From JAFAXD01 sp963760435 (GTDB lineage: Bacteria > Pseudomonadota > Alphaproteobacteria > Rhizobiales > Xanthobacteraceae), in the NCBI GenBank assembly GCA_963760435.1, contig CAVXDE010000042.1, forward strand, positions 1 through 64,000: a stretch of 64,000 nucleotides of DNA, in the 5' to 3' direction. Below are positions 44,238 to 54,327 of the stretch, one piece after another (the stretch's first letter is position 1; every line of letters starts with the position of its first letter). The translations under genes and the position numbers were made by a program. The notes beneath the pieces are model-generated. The model was not told the DNA's origin, ran no database searches, and worked only from the letters and a program-made list of their open reading frames with translations.

Positions 44238-45908
44238 CTATACGGTGAGCACGTGCACGAGGCATAGCGGCTTCTTGCCCCAGTTGTTGGCGATCGCCGA
44301 GCGCACGGCTCCGCGCACCGCCTCGACCACGGATTCCGGATCGCGCCGCCGCGCCTTGGGCAGTTGCTCCACGGTATCGATCACCACATCGTCGACGATG
44401 CGGCCGATGCTGTCGCCTTCGGCGTTCTGCAGCGGAATGCCGATCAACGTCACCTCCGGATTGGCGGCCATGACACCCTTATGGTCAAGCGCAATCGAGA
44501 CCGACACGATCCCGGCGAAGCCCAAGCGACGACGGTCGGCGACGGTGCGTTGCTCTGCATCGACGATCAGCCGGCCGTCCTTGTAGAGCCGGCCCGCGCG
44601 CACTTCGTCAATCACACCAGTCGGCCCCGGTGCGAGCCGCACGAGGTCGCCGTTGGCGCAGAGGATGACGTCCTTCACACCGGCGGCGCGCGCGAGCTTG
44701 GCGTGCTCGTTCAGGTGCAGCGCTTCGCCGTGTACCGGGACCGCGATCTGCGGGCGCACCCAGCGATACATGTCGGCCATCTCGTCGCGGCGTGGATGAC
44801 CGGACACGTGCACCAGGTGGGTGCGATCGGTGATGACCTCGACACCCTGGCGCACCAGCCCGTTGATCACGCCGGCAATCGCCTTCTCGTTGCCGGGGAT
44901 CGGGCGCGCCGAGAAAATCACCCGGTCGCCTTTCGCCAAGGTCACCTCGGGATGCTCGTCGCGGGCGATGCGTGAGAGCGCGGCACGCGGTTCACCCTGG
45001 CTGCCGGTGCACAGCGCCACGACCTTGTCGGGCGGCAGATAGCCGTAGCTCTCGGCGCTGAGGAAATCCTGCACGCCATCGAGATAGCCGGTCTCGCGCG
45101 CGACCTGCACGACCCGGTCCATGGCACGTCCGACCACCACCACGTCGCGATCGGCCGCGCGCGCCGCCGCCGCGACCGCGCGAAGGCGCGCCACGTGCGA
45201 GGCGAACGTCGTCACCGCGACCCGGCCACGGGCTTCAGCGATCAGCGCGGCGAGCGTCTTTGCCACGTCCGCTTCCGACGGCGAACGGCCGTCACGCACC
45301 GCGTTGGTCGAATCGCCGACGAGCGCCAGGCACCCGGCATCGCCCAGCGCGCGCAGGCGCGGCTCGTCGGTGGGCGGTCCGAGGAGCGGCGTCGGGTCGA
45401 TCTTCCAATCGCCGGTGTGCAGGACGCTGCCGAGCGCCGTGCGGATGATCAGCGCATTGGATTCAGGGATCGAGTGCGCGACCGAAACGAACTCGACGTC
45501 AAACGGACCGAGATTGATGCGACCGCCAACCGGGACGATCCGGACATCGATCTCCGGCGCAAGCGGTTCGGACAGCCGCTTGGACTCGAGCAGCGCGGCG
45601 CTGAACGGCGTCGCATAGACCGGGACGCGCAGCCGCGGCCAGAGGTCGAGCAGCGCGCCGAAATGGTCCTCATGGGCATGGGTCAGCACGATGCCCAGGA
45701 CGTTACGGCGCTCCTCGAGCAAATACGCGATGTCCGGCATGATCAGATCGATGCCGGGCAGGTCATCACCGGCGAATGCGACGCCGAAATCGACGACGAG
45801 CCAGCGCCGGTTGCGCTCCGGGCCGATGCCGTAGAGCGCGAGGTTCATGCCGATCTCGCCGACGCCGCCGAGCGGCGCGAACACAAGCTCATCGCGCGGG
45901 TTGGGCAT
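44238..45908 (-). CDS. rnj: Ribonuclease J
   Basis: Metallo-beta-lactamase/beta-CASP exo- and endoribonuclease for mRNA turnover and rRNA maturation. The 556-residue protein has the zinc motif LTHAHEDHFGALLDLWPRLR, VAHSIPESNALIIRT, VLHTGDWKIDPTP, the beta-CASP block RVAVTTFASHVARLRAVAAA, VALCTGSQGEPRAALSRIA and the late VHVSGHPRRDEMADMYRWVR. It lies 35 bases upstream of mce. Confidence 0.93.
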   Translation of the reverse strand: MPNPRDELVFAPLGGVGEIGMNLALYGIGPERNRRWLVVDFGVAFAGDDLPGIDLIMPDIAYLLEERRNVLGIVLTHAHEDHFGALLDLWPRLRVPVYATPFSAALLESKRLSEPLAPEIDVRIVPVGGRINLGPFDVEFVSVAHSIPESNALIIRTALGSVLHTGDWKIDPTPLLGPPTDEPRLRALGDAGCLALVGDSTNAVRDGRSPSEADVAKTLAALIAEARGRVAVTTFASHVARLRAVAAAARAADRDVVVVGRAMDRVVQVARETGYLDGVQDFLSAESYGYLPPDKVVALCTGSQGEPRAALSRIARDEHPEVTLAKGDRVIFSARPIPGNEKAIAGVINGLVRQGVEVITDRTHLVHVSGHPRRDEMADMYRWVRPQIAVPVHGEALHLNEHAKLARAAGVKDVILCANGDLVRLAPGPTGVIDEVRAGRLYKDGRLIVDAEQRTVADRRRLGFAGIVSVSIALDHKGVMAANPEVTLIGIPLQNAEGDSIGRIVDDVVIDTVEQLPKARRRDPESVVEAVRGAVRSAIANNWGKKPLCLVHVLTV

Positions 45909-45914
45909 GGCGGT

Positions 45915-46704
45915 TCAGCGTACCGTCGCCGCGACGGGCTGGCCGATCGGGAAGACGTCGCCGGCCATGATCGCTTCGGTGTTGCCGTCTGGTCGGCGCA
46001 GGATCAGGCGACCGGCGTCGTCCAATGTTTCAAACGAGCCAGCGCTCTCGCGTTCGCCGAAGCGCAGCGAGAGTTCGGTGCCGGGCGCGTGGGCGCGCGC
46101 GAGCCAGTCGGCGCGAATTGACGCAAAGCCGTGCCCGCGGTCCCATTGTCCGAGCCGACGCGCCATCGCGGACGCCAATTGATCGAACAACTGCTCAGGG
46201 CTGACGTCCAGGCCAACCTCGCCCAGGTCTGTGGCGGGATATGCAGTGTCGGCCGGGTGTTGCCGGCAATTAATGCCGATCCCAATCGCCACGTTGAGCG
46301 GCCTACCCTCGCCTTCGATCAGAATGCCCGCGAGCTTGGCGCCGTTGCACAGAACATCGTTGGGCCACTTGAGCATCAAAGAGAGCGGGTGCCGGGCCGC
46401 CGCCGCCAGGATCGCGTCATGCACCGCCAGCGCGGCCACGAACGACAGTTGCGGCGCCACGGCCGCGGGCCCGGGGTCGCCCAGCAAAAGGGTTGCATAG
46501 AGATTGCCGGGTGGCGAGGTCCAGGCCCGACCGCGGCGGCCGCGGCCCGCTGGTTTGCGCTCGTGCCGTGATCCACAACGGCCCCGGATCGCCGGCGCGG
46601 GCGCGCGCCAATGCCTCCGCGTTGGTCGAACCAATCAAGTCGTAGCGGATCTGCCGAACCGACGAGGCGATATTTGCAGCACCGCAGGACGTGTCGGGAT
46701 CCAT
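45915..46704 (-). CDS. birA: Biotin-[acetyl-CoA-carboxylase] ligase (one frameshift)
   Basis: Attaches biotin to the AccB carrier subunit. The chain starts with YDLIGSTNAEALARARAGDP and then, after a frame change near 46555, RGRRGRAWTSPPGNLYATLL (the biotinyl-AMP loop), SLMLKWPNDVLCNGAKLAGI and IGIGINCRQHP. Restored length about 263 residues. No N-terminal helix-turn-helix domain, so it is a monofunctional ligase. ATG overlaps the nuoN stop, the usual position at the end of alphaproteobacterial nuo operons. Confidence 0.9.
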
Positions 46705-48140
46705 CAGAACAACGACTTGGCCGCCGCCGACGCCGCATCAATCAGCGGACCCGGAACGACAAAGAACAACAAATTGAAGAGGCCGGTGACGGCAAGCACG
46801 AGCTTGAGTTCGGTGCGCATCGGCCCAAACGCCGGCGCCGGTTCATCGAAATACATGACCTTGACGATCGACAGATAGTAATAGGCGCCGATCACGCTGC
46901 CGAGAATGCCGATGACCGCGAGGCCGTAGAGCCCAGCCTTGATGGCCGCCAGGAACACGTAGAATTTGGCAAAAAAGCCGGCGAGCGGCGGAACGCCGGC
47001 AAGCGAGAACAGCAACATCGCGAACAGGAACGCCATCGGACCGTTGGTACGCGCGAGCCCCGCCAGGTCGGAAATGGTCTCGACCGGCCCCCCCTCGCGG
47101 CGCATCGCGAGGATGCAGGCGAAAGCTCCAAGCGTCATGGTCACATAGATCGCGACATAGACCAAAACACCCTGCACGCCCTCGCTCGTACCGGCGGCGA
47201 GACCGATCAAGGCGAAGCCCATGTGGCCGATCGAGGAATAGGCCATCAGCCGCTTGATGTTCGTCTGTCCGATCGCCGCAAAAGATCCAAGCAGCACGGA
47301 GGCGACCGCCACGAACGAGATGATCTGCTGCCACTGCAAGGCGATGGCCGGAAATGCCGTGAGCGCTACCCGCAAGAAGATCGCCATCGCCGCCACCTTG
47401 GGGGCGGACGCGAAGAACGTCGTGATCGGCGTAGGCGCGCCTTCGTAGACGTCGGGGGTCCACATATGGAACGGCACCGCCGACACCTTGAAGCAGAGCC
47501 CGGCAAACAGAAACACGAGCCCGAAGGTCAGGCCGATCCCTCCTTGCGTCGCCGCGCCAGCAATCCCCGTAAAGGTCACGGTGCCGGTGAACCCGTAAAT
47601 CAGGGAACAGCCGTAGAGCAGCATTCCCGATGAGAGCGCGCCCAGCACGAAATATTTGAGGCCCGCCTCGGTCGAGCGCACGTTGTCGCGATCGATCGCA
47701 GCGACCACGTAGAGTGACAGGCTCATCAACTCGAGCCCGAGATAGAGCGCGATCAGATCGCCGGCGGAGATCAGGATCATCATGCCGACCGTGGCGAGCA
47801 GGATCAGCACCACGTACTCGTACGTGCGCCGGCTTGGCAGTTCGAGATAACCGATCGACATGAGGATCGTGGCGCCGGATCCGATCAGGCTCAGGATCTT
47901 CATGTAACGGGCGAACCCGTCGAGCACGAAACTGCCGTTGAACAGGACGAGTTTCTCCGCGGGCATTTCGGCCACCAGCAAACAGACGACCAGCAGCAGA
48001 AAGATTGCACAGCCGGTGACGAAATCGGTCGATGATTGGCCGACCGACGCGCCAACCATCAACAGTGCCATCGCGCCGAGGACGAGGACCAGCTCGGGCA
48101 GCAGCGCGTAGTACGGGGACAATTGCAGGATGTCGCTCAT
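46704..48140 (-). CDS. nuoN: NADH-quinone oxidoreductase subunit N
   Basis: Antiporter-like proton-pumping membrane subunit of complex I. The 478-residue protein has about 14 helices; typical blocks are IALYLGLELMSLSLYVVAAI, KYFVLGALSSGMLLYGCSLI, FKVSAVPFHMWTPDVYEGAP and LMAYSSIGHMGFALIGLAAG, containing the conserved helix-5 Glu and helix-7 Lys of the family. ATGA-type overlap with nuoM. Confidence 0.94.
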   Translation of the reverse strand: MSDILQLSPYYALLPELVLVLGAMALLMVGASVGQSSTDFVTGCAIFLLLVVCLLVAEMPAEKLVLFNGSFVLDGFARYMKILSLIGSGATILMSIGYLELPSRRTYEYVVLILLATVGMMILISAGDLIALYLGLELMSLSLYVVAAIDRDNVRSTEAGLKYFVLGALSSGMLLYGCSLIYGFTGTVTFTGIAGAATQGGIGLTFGLVFLFAGLCFKVSAVPFHMWTPDVYEGAPTPITTFFASAPKVAAMAIFLRVALTAFPAIALQWQQIISFVAVASVLLGSFAAIGQTNIKRLMAYSSIGHMGFALIGLAAGTSEGVQGVLVYVAIYVTMTLGAFACILAMRREGGPVETISDLAGLARTNGPMAFLFAMLLFSLAGVPPLAGFFAKFYVFLAAIKAGLYGLAVIGILGSVIGAYYYLSIVKVMYFDEPAPAFGPMRTELKLVLAVTGLFNLLFFVVPGPLIDAASAAAKSLF

Positions 48141-49745
48141 CCGCGCCTCACTTCCCCCGGAACCTGGACCGTCGCGGCGCTTTCGCCGGCGATCACGTAG
48201 TTGATCTTGGTAGCGGATCGGTCGCCCGTGGCGACCCGGGCACCCGCCGCCGGCGGCGCCGCATTGCGCGCCAGGCTGTGTTGATAATTATCGAGGAGCG
48301 CGGTCACCGAGGCGGCCGACATGTCGAGCACCGGCTTGGGATAGATGCCGAACAGAATCGTGAGGATCAGCAGCGGCGCAAAGGTTATAATTTCGCGCGG
48401 GCTGAGATCGAGGATATGCGCGAGCGCCGGCTTCTCGAGCTTGCCGAACACGACCTTGCGATAGAGCCACAAGGCGTAGCACGCCGACGTGATCAGCCCG
48501 AGCGCCGCAAAGGTCGCGACCCAGGTGTTGATCTTGAACGTGCCGATCAGCGACAGGAACTCGCCGATGAAGCCGGTGGTGCCGGGCAGTCCGACGTTGG
48601 CGAGCGTGAAAATCATGAAGACGGCCGCGTAGAGCGGCATGCGGTTGACGAGCCCGCCATAGGCGGCGATCTCGCGCGTGTGCATGCGGTCATAGACCAC
48701 GCCGACGCACAGGAACAGCGCGCCGGACACGAGCCCGTGCGAGATCATCTGGAAGATGCCGCCGGCGATGCCCTGCATGGTCCCGGCGAAGATGCCCATG
48801 GTGACAAAGCCCATGTGCGCCACCGAGGAGTAGGCGATGAGCTTCTTCATGTCCTCCTGCACCAGGGCGACCAGCGCCGTGTAGGTGATCGCAATCACCG
48901 ACAGCACGAAGATCAGCGGCGCGAACTCCTGCGAGGCGAGCGGGAACATCGGCAGCGAAAAGCGCAGGAACCCGTAGCCGCCCAACTTCAGCAGGATGGC
49001 GGCGAGAATCACCGACCCGGCCGTCGGCGCCTCCACATGGGCGTCCGGCAACCACGTGTGCACCGGCCACATCGGCAGTTTGACGGCAAACGACGCCAGG
49101 AACGCAAACCACGCCCAGTTCTGCAACGAGCGCGGAAACTCGTGATGCACGAGGGTGGCAATATCGGTCGTGCCAGCGCTCCAGTACATCGCCATGATGG
49201 CGAGCAGCATCAGCACCGAGCCGAGGAAGGTGTAGAGAAAGAACTTGAAGCTGGCATAGACCCGGCGCGGGCCGCCCCAGATGCCGATGATGAGGAACAT
49301 CGGAATGAGGCCACCTTCGAAGAACAGATAGAACAGGACAAGGTCGAGCGCCGCGAATGTGCCGACCATCAGCGTCTCGAGCACCAGGAAGGCGATCATG
49401 TACTCTTTGACGCGCCGGGTGATCGCGCGGAAGCTTGCGATGATGCAGAGCGGCAGGAGGCCGGTGGTGAGGATCACGAACGGGAGCGAAATCCCGTCAA
49501 CGCCGATGTGATAGGTGATCGTGCCGCCGAGCCAAGGTTGGCGTTCGACGAACTGAAATTCGGCCGAACTCGAAGTCGAAACGCCAGACCATCACCAGCG
49601 AGACCGCAAACGTAATCAGCGTGGTCCACAAGGCGATCCAGCGGGCATTGCGTTGCACGGCTTCGTCGTCGCCGCGCAGCGTCATGAGGAACAGCGCGCC
49701 GACGATCGGCAGGAATATGGTGACGGAGAGGACCGGCCAGCTCAT
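48137..49745 (-). CDS. nuoM: NADH-quinone oxidoreductase subunit M (one frameshift)
   Basis: Proton-pumping membrane subunit of complex I. The N-terminus WPVLSVTIFLPIVGALFLMT lies one frame away from the body; the change near 49560 restores FVERQPWLGGTITYHIGVDG, ISLPFVILTTGLLPLC. The body shows FYLFFEGGLIPMFLIIGIWG, KLPMWPVHTWLPDAHVEAPT and LIAYSSVAHMGFVTMGIFAG. Start ATG 49745 overlaps the nuoL stop. Restored length about 536 residues. Error is likelier than loss, as the rest is intact. Confidence 0.92.
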
Positions 49746-51832
49746 CAGTGACCACTCCAGAACATGAACCAGGTCACGGCGGCAGCGACTCCGATCAGCA
49801 TGGTGAACGCGTAGTGGTAGAGATAGCCGGTTTGCAGGCGCACCGACCCGGCGGGTGATGTCGACAACCCGCGCCGAGACGCCGTCGGGCCCAAACCCGT
49901 CGATCAGCCAGCCATCACCGTACTTCCAGAACGCGCGCCCGAGCCAGAAGACCGGCCGCACGAACAGGAAATCGTAGAGCTCGTCGAAGTACCACTTGTT
50001 GAGCAGGAAGCGGTAGAGCGGCGCATGCTGCTCGGCAAGCTCGACCGGCAGCCGCGGATTGCGGATGTAGAACAGATACGCAATCCCCCAACCGATCGCC
50101 ATCATCAGCGTCGGCAGATAGCGGATGGGCCAGGAGATGTGCTCCATATTCTCGAAGATCGGATTGTCGGGCGAAAACTTGAGCGAGCTCGCGGAAGAAT
50201 GATTCCACGCCGCTGCCGACAAACAGATGCTCGAACGGCCAGCCGGCCGCGAAGCAGCCGACCGCCAGCGCGCCGAGCGGGATCAGCATGGTGAGCGGGC
50301 TCTCGTGCGCGGCCTCGTAATGCGCAACGTCGTGCGGGCGACCGTGGAAGGTCTTGTAGAGCAGCCGCCAGGAATAGAACGCGGTCAGCAGCGCCGCGAT
50401 CGTCGTGCAGAGATAGCCATAGAACGCCATCGGGTTGGCTGCCGACGAACGCAGCTTCGATGATGCTGTCCTTGGAATAGAAGCCGGAGGTAAACGGAAA
50501 TCCCGTCAGCGCCAGCGACCCGATGACCATCGTCCAGTAGGTGAACGGTAGCTTGTGCTTCAGGCCGCCCATGTTGCGGATGTCCTGCTCGTGGTGCATG
50601 GCCGTGATCACCGAGCCGCAGCCGAGGAAGAGCAGCGCCTTGAAGAACGCGTGCGTGAACAGGTGGAACATGCCGATCGAGTAGGCGCCGACGCCCATCG
50701 CAATGAACATGTAGCCGAGTTGCGAGCAAGTCGAATAGGCCACGATCTTTTTGATGTCGTTCTGCACCAACGCGATCGTGGCGGCAAAAACGCACGTGGT
50801 CCCGCCGATGAACGTGACGAAGGTCTGCGCGGTCGGGGCGAGGTCGAACAGCGGCGAGAGCCGCGCCACCATGAACACGCCGGCCGTCACCATGGTGGCG
50901 GCGTGGATGAGCGCCGAGACCGGGGTCGGCCCCTCCATGGCGTCTGGCAGCCAGGTGTGCAGCCAGATCTGGGCCGACTTGCCCATGGCGCCCATGAACA
51001 ACAAGAGGCAGATCAGGGTCAGCGCATCCACGTCCCACGCCAGGAAATGGATGGTCTTGCCGGTCAGAGTCGGCGCCTGGGCGAACATCGTCTCGTAGTC
51101 GATCGCGCCGGTCATCAGGAACACGGCGAAAATGCCGAGCGCAAAGCCGAAGTCGCCGACGCGGTTGACCACGAAGGCCTTGATGGCGGCGGCATTTGCC
51201 TCCGGCTTGTAGTACCAGAACCCGATCAGCAGATAGCTCATGAGCCCGACGCCTTCCCAACCGAAGAACAGCTGGACGAGGTTGTCGGCCGTCACCAACA
51301 TCAGCATGGCGAAGGTGAAGAGCGACAAGTAGGAAAAGAACCGCGGCGGGTACGGATCGTCGCTCATGTAACCGATCGAATAGAGGTGCACCAAAGCCGA
51401 CACGGTCGTCACCACGACCAGCATCACGGCGGTGAGCGTATCGATGTGCAGCGCCCATTCGACTTTGAGGTCGCCGGACGTGATGAAGCTCGTGATCGGC
51501 ACGTGCGCATCCTGGTGGCCGAAGCCGACCTGCACGAACGCGATCCACGAAAACACCATCGAAATGAAGAGCAGCGCCGTGGTGATGACCTCGGCCGAGC
51601 GCGAGCCCGCGGCGGCCGGCTCCTGCGGATGCTCCTCATGCGCCGGATGATGGATGAGCCCGACGTCGCCAGTCGGCAGCGGCTCCGGTGCATGCGGCCC
51701 GAGGTCGTGGGCATGATCCTCAGCACCGTGCGGGGTCTCGCCGCCCGGGAAGCGCGCGCGGGCGCCGACAATGGCGATGACACCCGCCAGAATGCAGCCC
51801 AGCAAGGGCAGGAACACGATGGCGAGATACAT
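49745..51832 (-). CDS. nuoL: NADH-quinone oxidoreductase subunit L (three frameshifts)
   Basis: Distal proton-pumping subunit of complex I with the long lateral helix. The first 460 or so residues are in one frame (FFGWEGVGLMSYLLIGFWYY, IWLHTWLPDAMEGPTPVSAL, IHAATMVTAGVFMVARLSPL, KKIVAYSTCSQLGYMFIAMG). Frame changes near 50440, 50200 and 49853 are needed to read through AFYGYLCTTIAALLTAFYSW, LLNKWYFDELYDFLFVRPVF and the final RLQTGYLYHYAFTMLIGVAA to TGA at 49745. Restored length is about 695 residues. A His-rich acidic insertion (about residues 35-70) follows the first helix. Confidence 0.92.
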
Positions 51833-51843
51833 CGTCAGACCTT

Positions 51844-52143
51844 TCAGAGGTTGATGTCTTCGACCGCGATGGAGCCACGGTTACGGAAGAACACCACCAG
51901 GATGGCGAGACCGATCGCGGCTTCCGCCGCCGCCACCGTCAGCACGACCAGCGCGAACACCTGGCCGACGAGATCGCCGAGGAATGCCGAGAACGCGACG
52001 AAGTTGATGTTGACGGCGAGCAGGATCAGCTCGATCGACATCAGGATGATGATCACGTTCTTGCGGTTGATGAAGATGCCGACGATCCCCAGCGTGAACA
52101 GGATCGCCGCGACGGTGAGATAGTGCCCAAGCCCGATGGTCAC
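51844..52143 (-). CDS. nuoK: NADH-quinone oxidoreductase subunit K
   Basis: Small three-helix membrane subunit of complex I, 99 residues. Contains LTVAAILFTLGIVGIFINRK, NVIIILMSIELILLAVNINF (the conserved Glu in helix 2) and VVLTVAAAEAAIGLAILVVF (Glu in helix 3). The start is GTG at 52143 (VTIGLGHYL); the longer ATG-initiated frame overlaps nuoJ. Confidence 0.94.
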   Translation of the reverse strand: MTIGLGHYLTVAAILFTLGIVGIFINRKNVIIILMSIELILLAVNINFVAFSAFLGDLVGQVFALVVLTVAAAEAAIGLAILVVFFRNRGSIAVEDINL

Positions 52144-52144
52144 G

Positions 52145-52753
52145 TCAGATCCCCTGCCCCGGCCGTACCTGCCTGATTTCGATCGCCGTCGCCTTGGTGC
52201 GCGCATTCTGCGCGGCGATGCTCTGGCGCTTGACGTTCACCTTGTGGCGCAGTGTGAGCACGATCGCGCCGATCATCGCCACCAGCAGGACCAGTCCCGC
52301 GACCTCGAAGTAGTAGACGTAGCGGGTGTAGAGCACGAGGCCAAGCGCCTGCGTATTGGTGACGTTGGCCGCGATCGGGCTCGCCAGCGCCTTGGTCGCC
52401 GTCGGACTGACGATCCAGACCACCCCGACCGAGATCAGCTCGACCAGAAACACAAATCCGAGGACCGCGGCGAACGGCAAATAGGTGAGAAAGCCCTGGC
52501 GCAGCTCGACGAAGTCGACGTCAAGCATCATCACCACGAACAGGAACAGAACAGCGACGGCGCCGACATAGACCACGATCAGGATCATGGCCAGGAACTC
52601 GGCGCCCGCTATCACGAACAACGCCGCTGCGTTGACGAAGGCGAGGATCAGGAACAGCACCGAGTGCACCGGGTTCCTCGAGGCGATCACCATGAACGCC
52701 GAGGCAACGCAGACGGCTGCGAACAGATAGAAGAATAGCGCCGGGAAGATCAT
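52145..52753 (-). CDS. nuoJ: NADH-quinone oxidoreductase subunit J
   Basis: Membrane subunit of complex I with five helices, 202 residues. Contains SRNPVHSVLFLILAFVNAAA and FLAMILIVVYVGAVAVLFLF, including the pi-bulge helix 3 typical of NuoJ, and VLYTRYVYYFEVAGLVLLVA. Start ATG 52753 (MIFPALFFY) is preferred to the upstream frame, which overlaps nuoI. Confidence 0.94.
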   Translation of the reverse strand: MIFPALFFYLFAAVCVASAFMVIASRNPVHSVLFLILAFVNAAALFVIAGAEFLAMILIVVYVGAVAVLFLFVVMMLDVDFVELRQGFLTYLPFAAVLGFVFLVELISVGVVWIVSPTATKALASPIAANVTNTQALGLVLYTRYVYYFEVAGLVLLVAMIGAIVLTLRHKVNVKRQSIAAQNARTKATAIEIRQVRPGQGI

Positions 52754-52760
52754 CGCTCGC

Positions 52761-53249
52761 TCACCGGTATGGCGCGTCGAGCGCGATATTGCGCGCGATC
52801 GCGCGCTCCCAGCGGTCGCCGTTCGCCAGCAGCCGCTCCTTGTCGTAGTAGAGTTCCTCGCGCGTTTCGGTCGCGAACTCGAAGTTCGGCCCTTCGACGA
52901 TGGCATCGACCGGGCAGGCTTCCTGGCACATGCCGCAGTAGATGCACTTCACCATGTCGATGTCGTAGCGGGTCGTTCGGCGGGTGCCGTCATTGCGGCG
53001 CGGGCCGGCCTCGATGGTGATCGCCTGCGCCGGGCAGATCGCCTCGCACAGCTTGCAGGCGATGCAGCGCTCTTCGCCGTTGGGATAACGGCGCAACGCG
53101 TGCTCGCCACGGAAGCGCGGCGAGATCGGGTTCTTCTCGAACGGATAGTTGATGGTTGCCTTCGGCTTGAAGAAATAGCGCATCGACAGGATCACCGCCG
53201 ACACGAATTCCTGCAGCAGCAGCGCGCGCGCGGCGCGATCGATCCTCAT
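52761..53249 (-). CDS. nuoI: NADH-quinone oxidoreductase subunit I
   Basis: Carries iron-sulfur clusters N6a and N6b in the peripheral arm of complex I. The 162-residue protein has both ferredoxin motifs: CIACKLCEAICP and CIYCGMCQEACPVDAIVEGP, preceded by RFRGEHALRRYPNGEERCIA. Start ATG 53249 (MRIDRAARALL) gives the normal length. Confidence 0.95.
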   Translation of the reverse strand: MRIDRAARALLLQEFVSAVILSMRYFFKPKATINYPFEKNPISPRFRGEHALRRYPNGEERCIACKLCEAICPAQAITIEAGPRRNDGTRRTTRYDIDMVKCIYCGMCQEACPVDAIVEGPNFEFATETREELYYDKERLLANGDRWERAIARNIALDAPYR

Positions 53250-53268
53250 GACGTCCTCGTTTCCGGGC

Positions 53269-54325
53269 TCATTTCGGGGCGAGCCCGCCAAATTGCAGCA
53301 CTGCCGCCACGATCACGATCATCGCCAGCGACAGCGGCAGGAACACCTTCCAGCCAAGCCGCATCAGCTGGTCGTAGCGGTAGCGCGGAACAAAGGCCTT
53401 CACCAGCGCGAACATGAAGAACACGAAGCCGGCCTTGAGCACGAACCAGATGATGCCGGGCACCCAGGTGAACGGCGGGACCGCAAGCGGCGGGAGCCAG
53501 CCGCCCAGGAACAGGATCGTGGTCATGGCACACATGGTGGCGATCGCCACGTACTCGCCCAGCATGAACATCATGTACGGGGTCGAGCCGTACTCGACCA
53601 TGAAGCCCGGCGACCAACTCCGATTCCGCCTCGACCAGGTCGAAGGGCGGCCGATTCGTCTCGGCCAGCGCCGAGATGAAGAACACGATGAACATCGGGA
53701 ACAGCGGCAGCCAATACCAATTCAGCAGCGAGAACCAGGGAATGCCGAGCGCGGTCGCCAGCCCCCGGTCAGCCTGGGCGGTAACGATGTCCGACAGATT
53801 GAGTGAGCCGACACACAGCAGCACGGTCACGAACACGAAGCCGATGGAGACCTCGTAGGACACCATCTGGGCGGCCGAGCGCAGCGCCGACAGGAAGGGA
53901 TATTTCGAGTTCGATGCCCAGCCCGCCATGATCACGCCGTAGACCATGAGCGAGGAGATGGCGAAGATGTAGAGCATGCCGACGTTGATGTCGGCGATCA
54001 TCCAATCGGCGTTGACCGGAATGACGGCCCAGGCGGCGAGCGCGAGTACGCAGGTCACCAGCGGCGCGAGCAGGAACACGCCCTTGTTGGCGCCGGCCGG
54101 GATCGTCGGTTCCTTGAACACGAACTTGAGCAGATCGGCGAAGGATTGCAGCAGTCCCCACGGACCGACCACGTTGGGCCCGCGCCGGATCTGCACCGCT
54201 GCCCAGATCTTGCGATCGGCGAGCAACACGTAGGCGATCGCAATCAGCAGCACGACGAGCATGAGGACGCTCTGCGCCACCATGATGACGACCGGCCAAA
54301 CGTAGCTCCAGAAGAAATCGTACAT
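53269..54325 (-). CDS. nuoH: NADH-quinone oxidoreductase subunit H (one frameshift)
   Basis: Membrane subunit that helps form the quinone site of complex I. In the first frame: ADRKIWAAVQIRRGPNVVGP, LLQSFADLLKFVFKEPTIPA, and AETNRPPFDLVEAESELVAG. A frame change near 53610 leads to FMVEYGSTPYMMFMLGEYVA, GIIWFVLKAGFVFFMFALVK and FVPRYRYDQLMRLGWKVFLP. Restored length is about 352 residues. Start ATG 54325 lies 2 bases past the nuoG stop. Confidence 0.92.
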
Positions 54326-54327
54326 CG

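Noticed and set aside
48032..52123. Long plus-strand frames opposite nuoL, nuoM and nuoN (48032-49615, 50555-52123)
   Set aside because: Low-complexity, Arg/His/Asp-rich shadows of the nuo genes without any recognisable domain.
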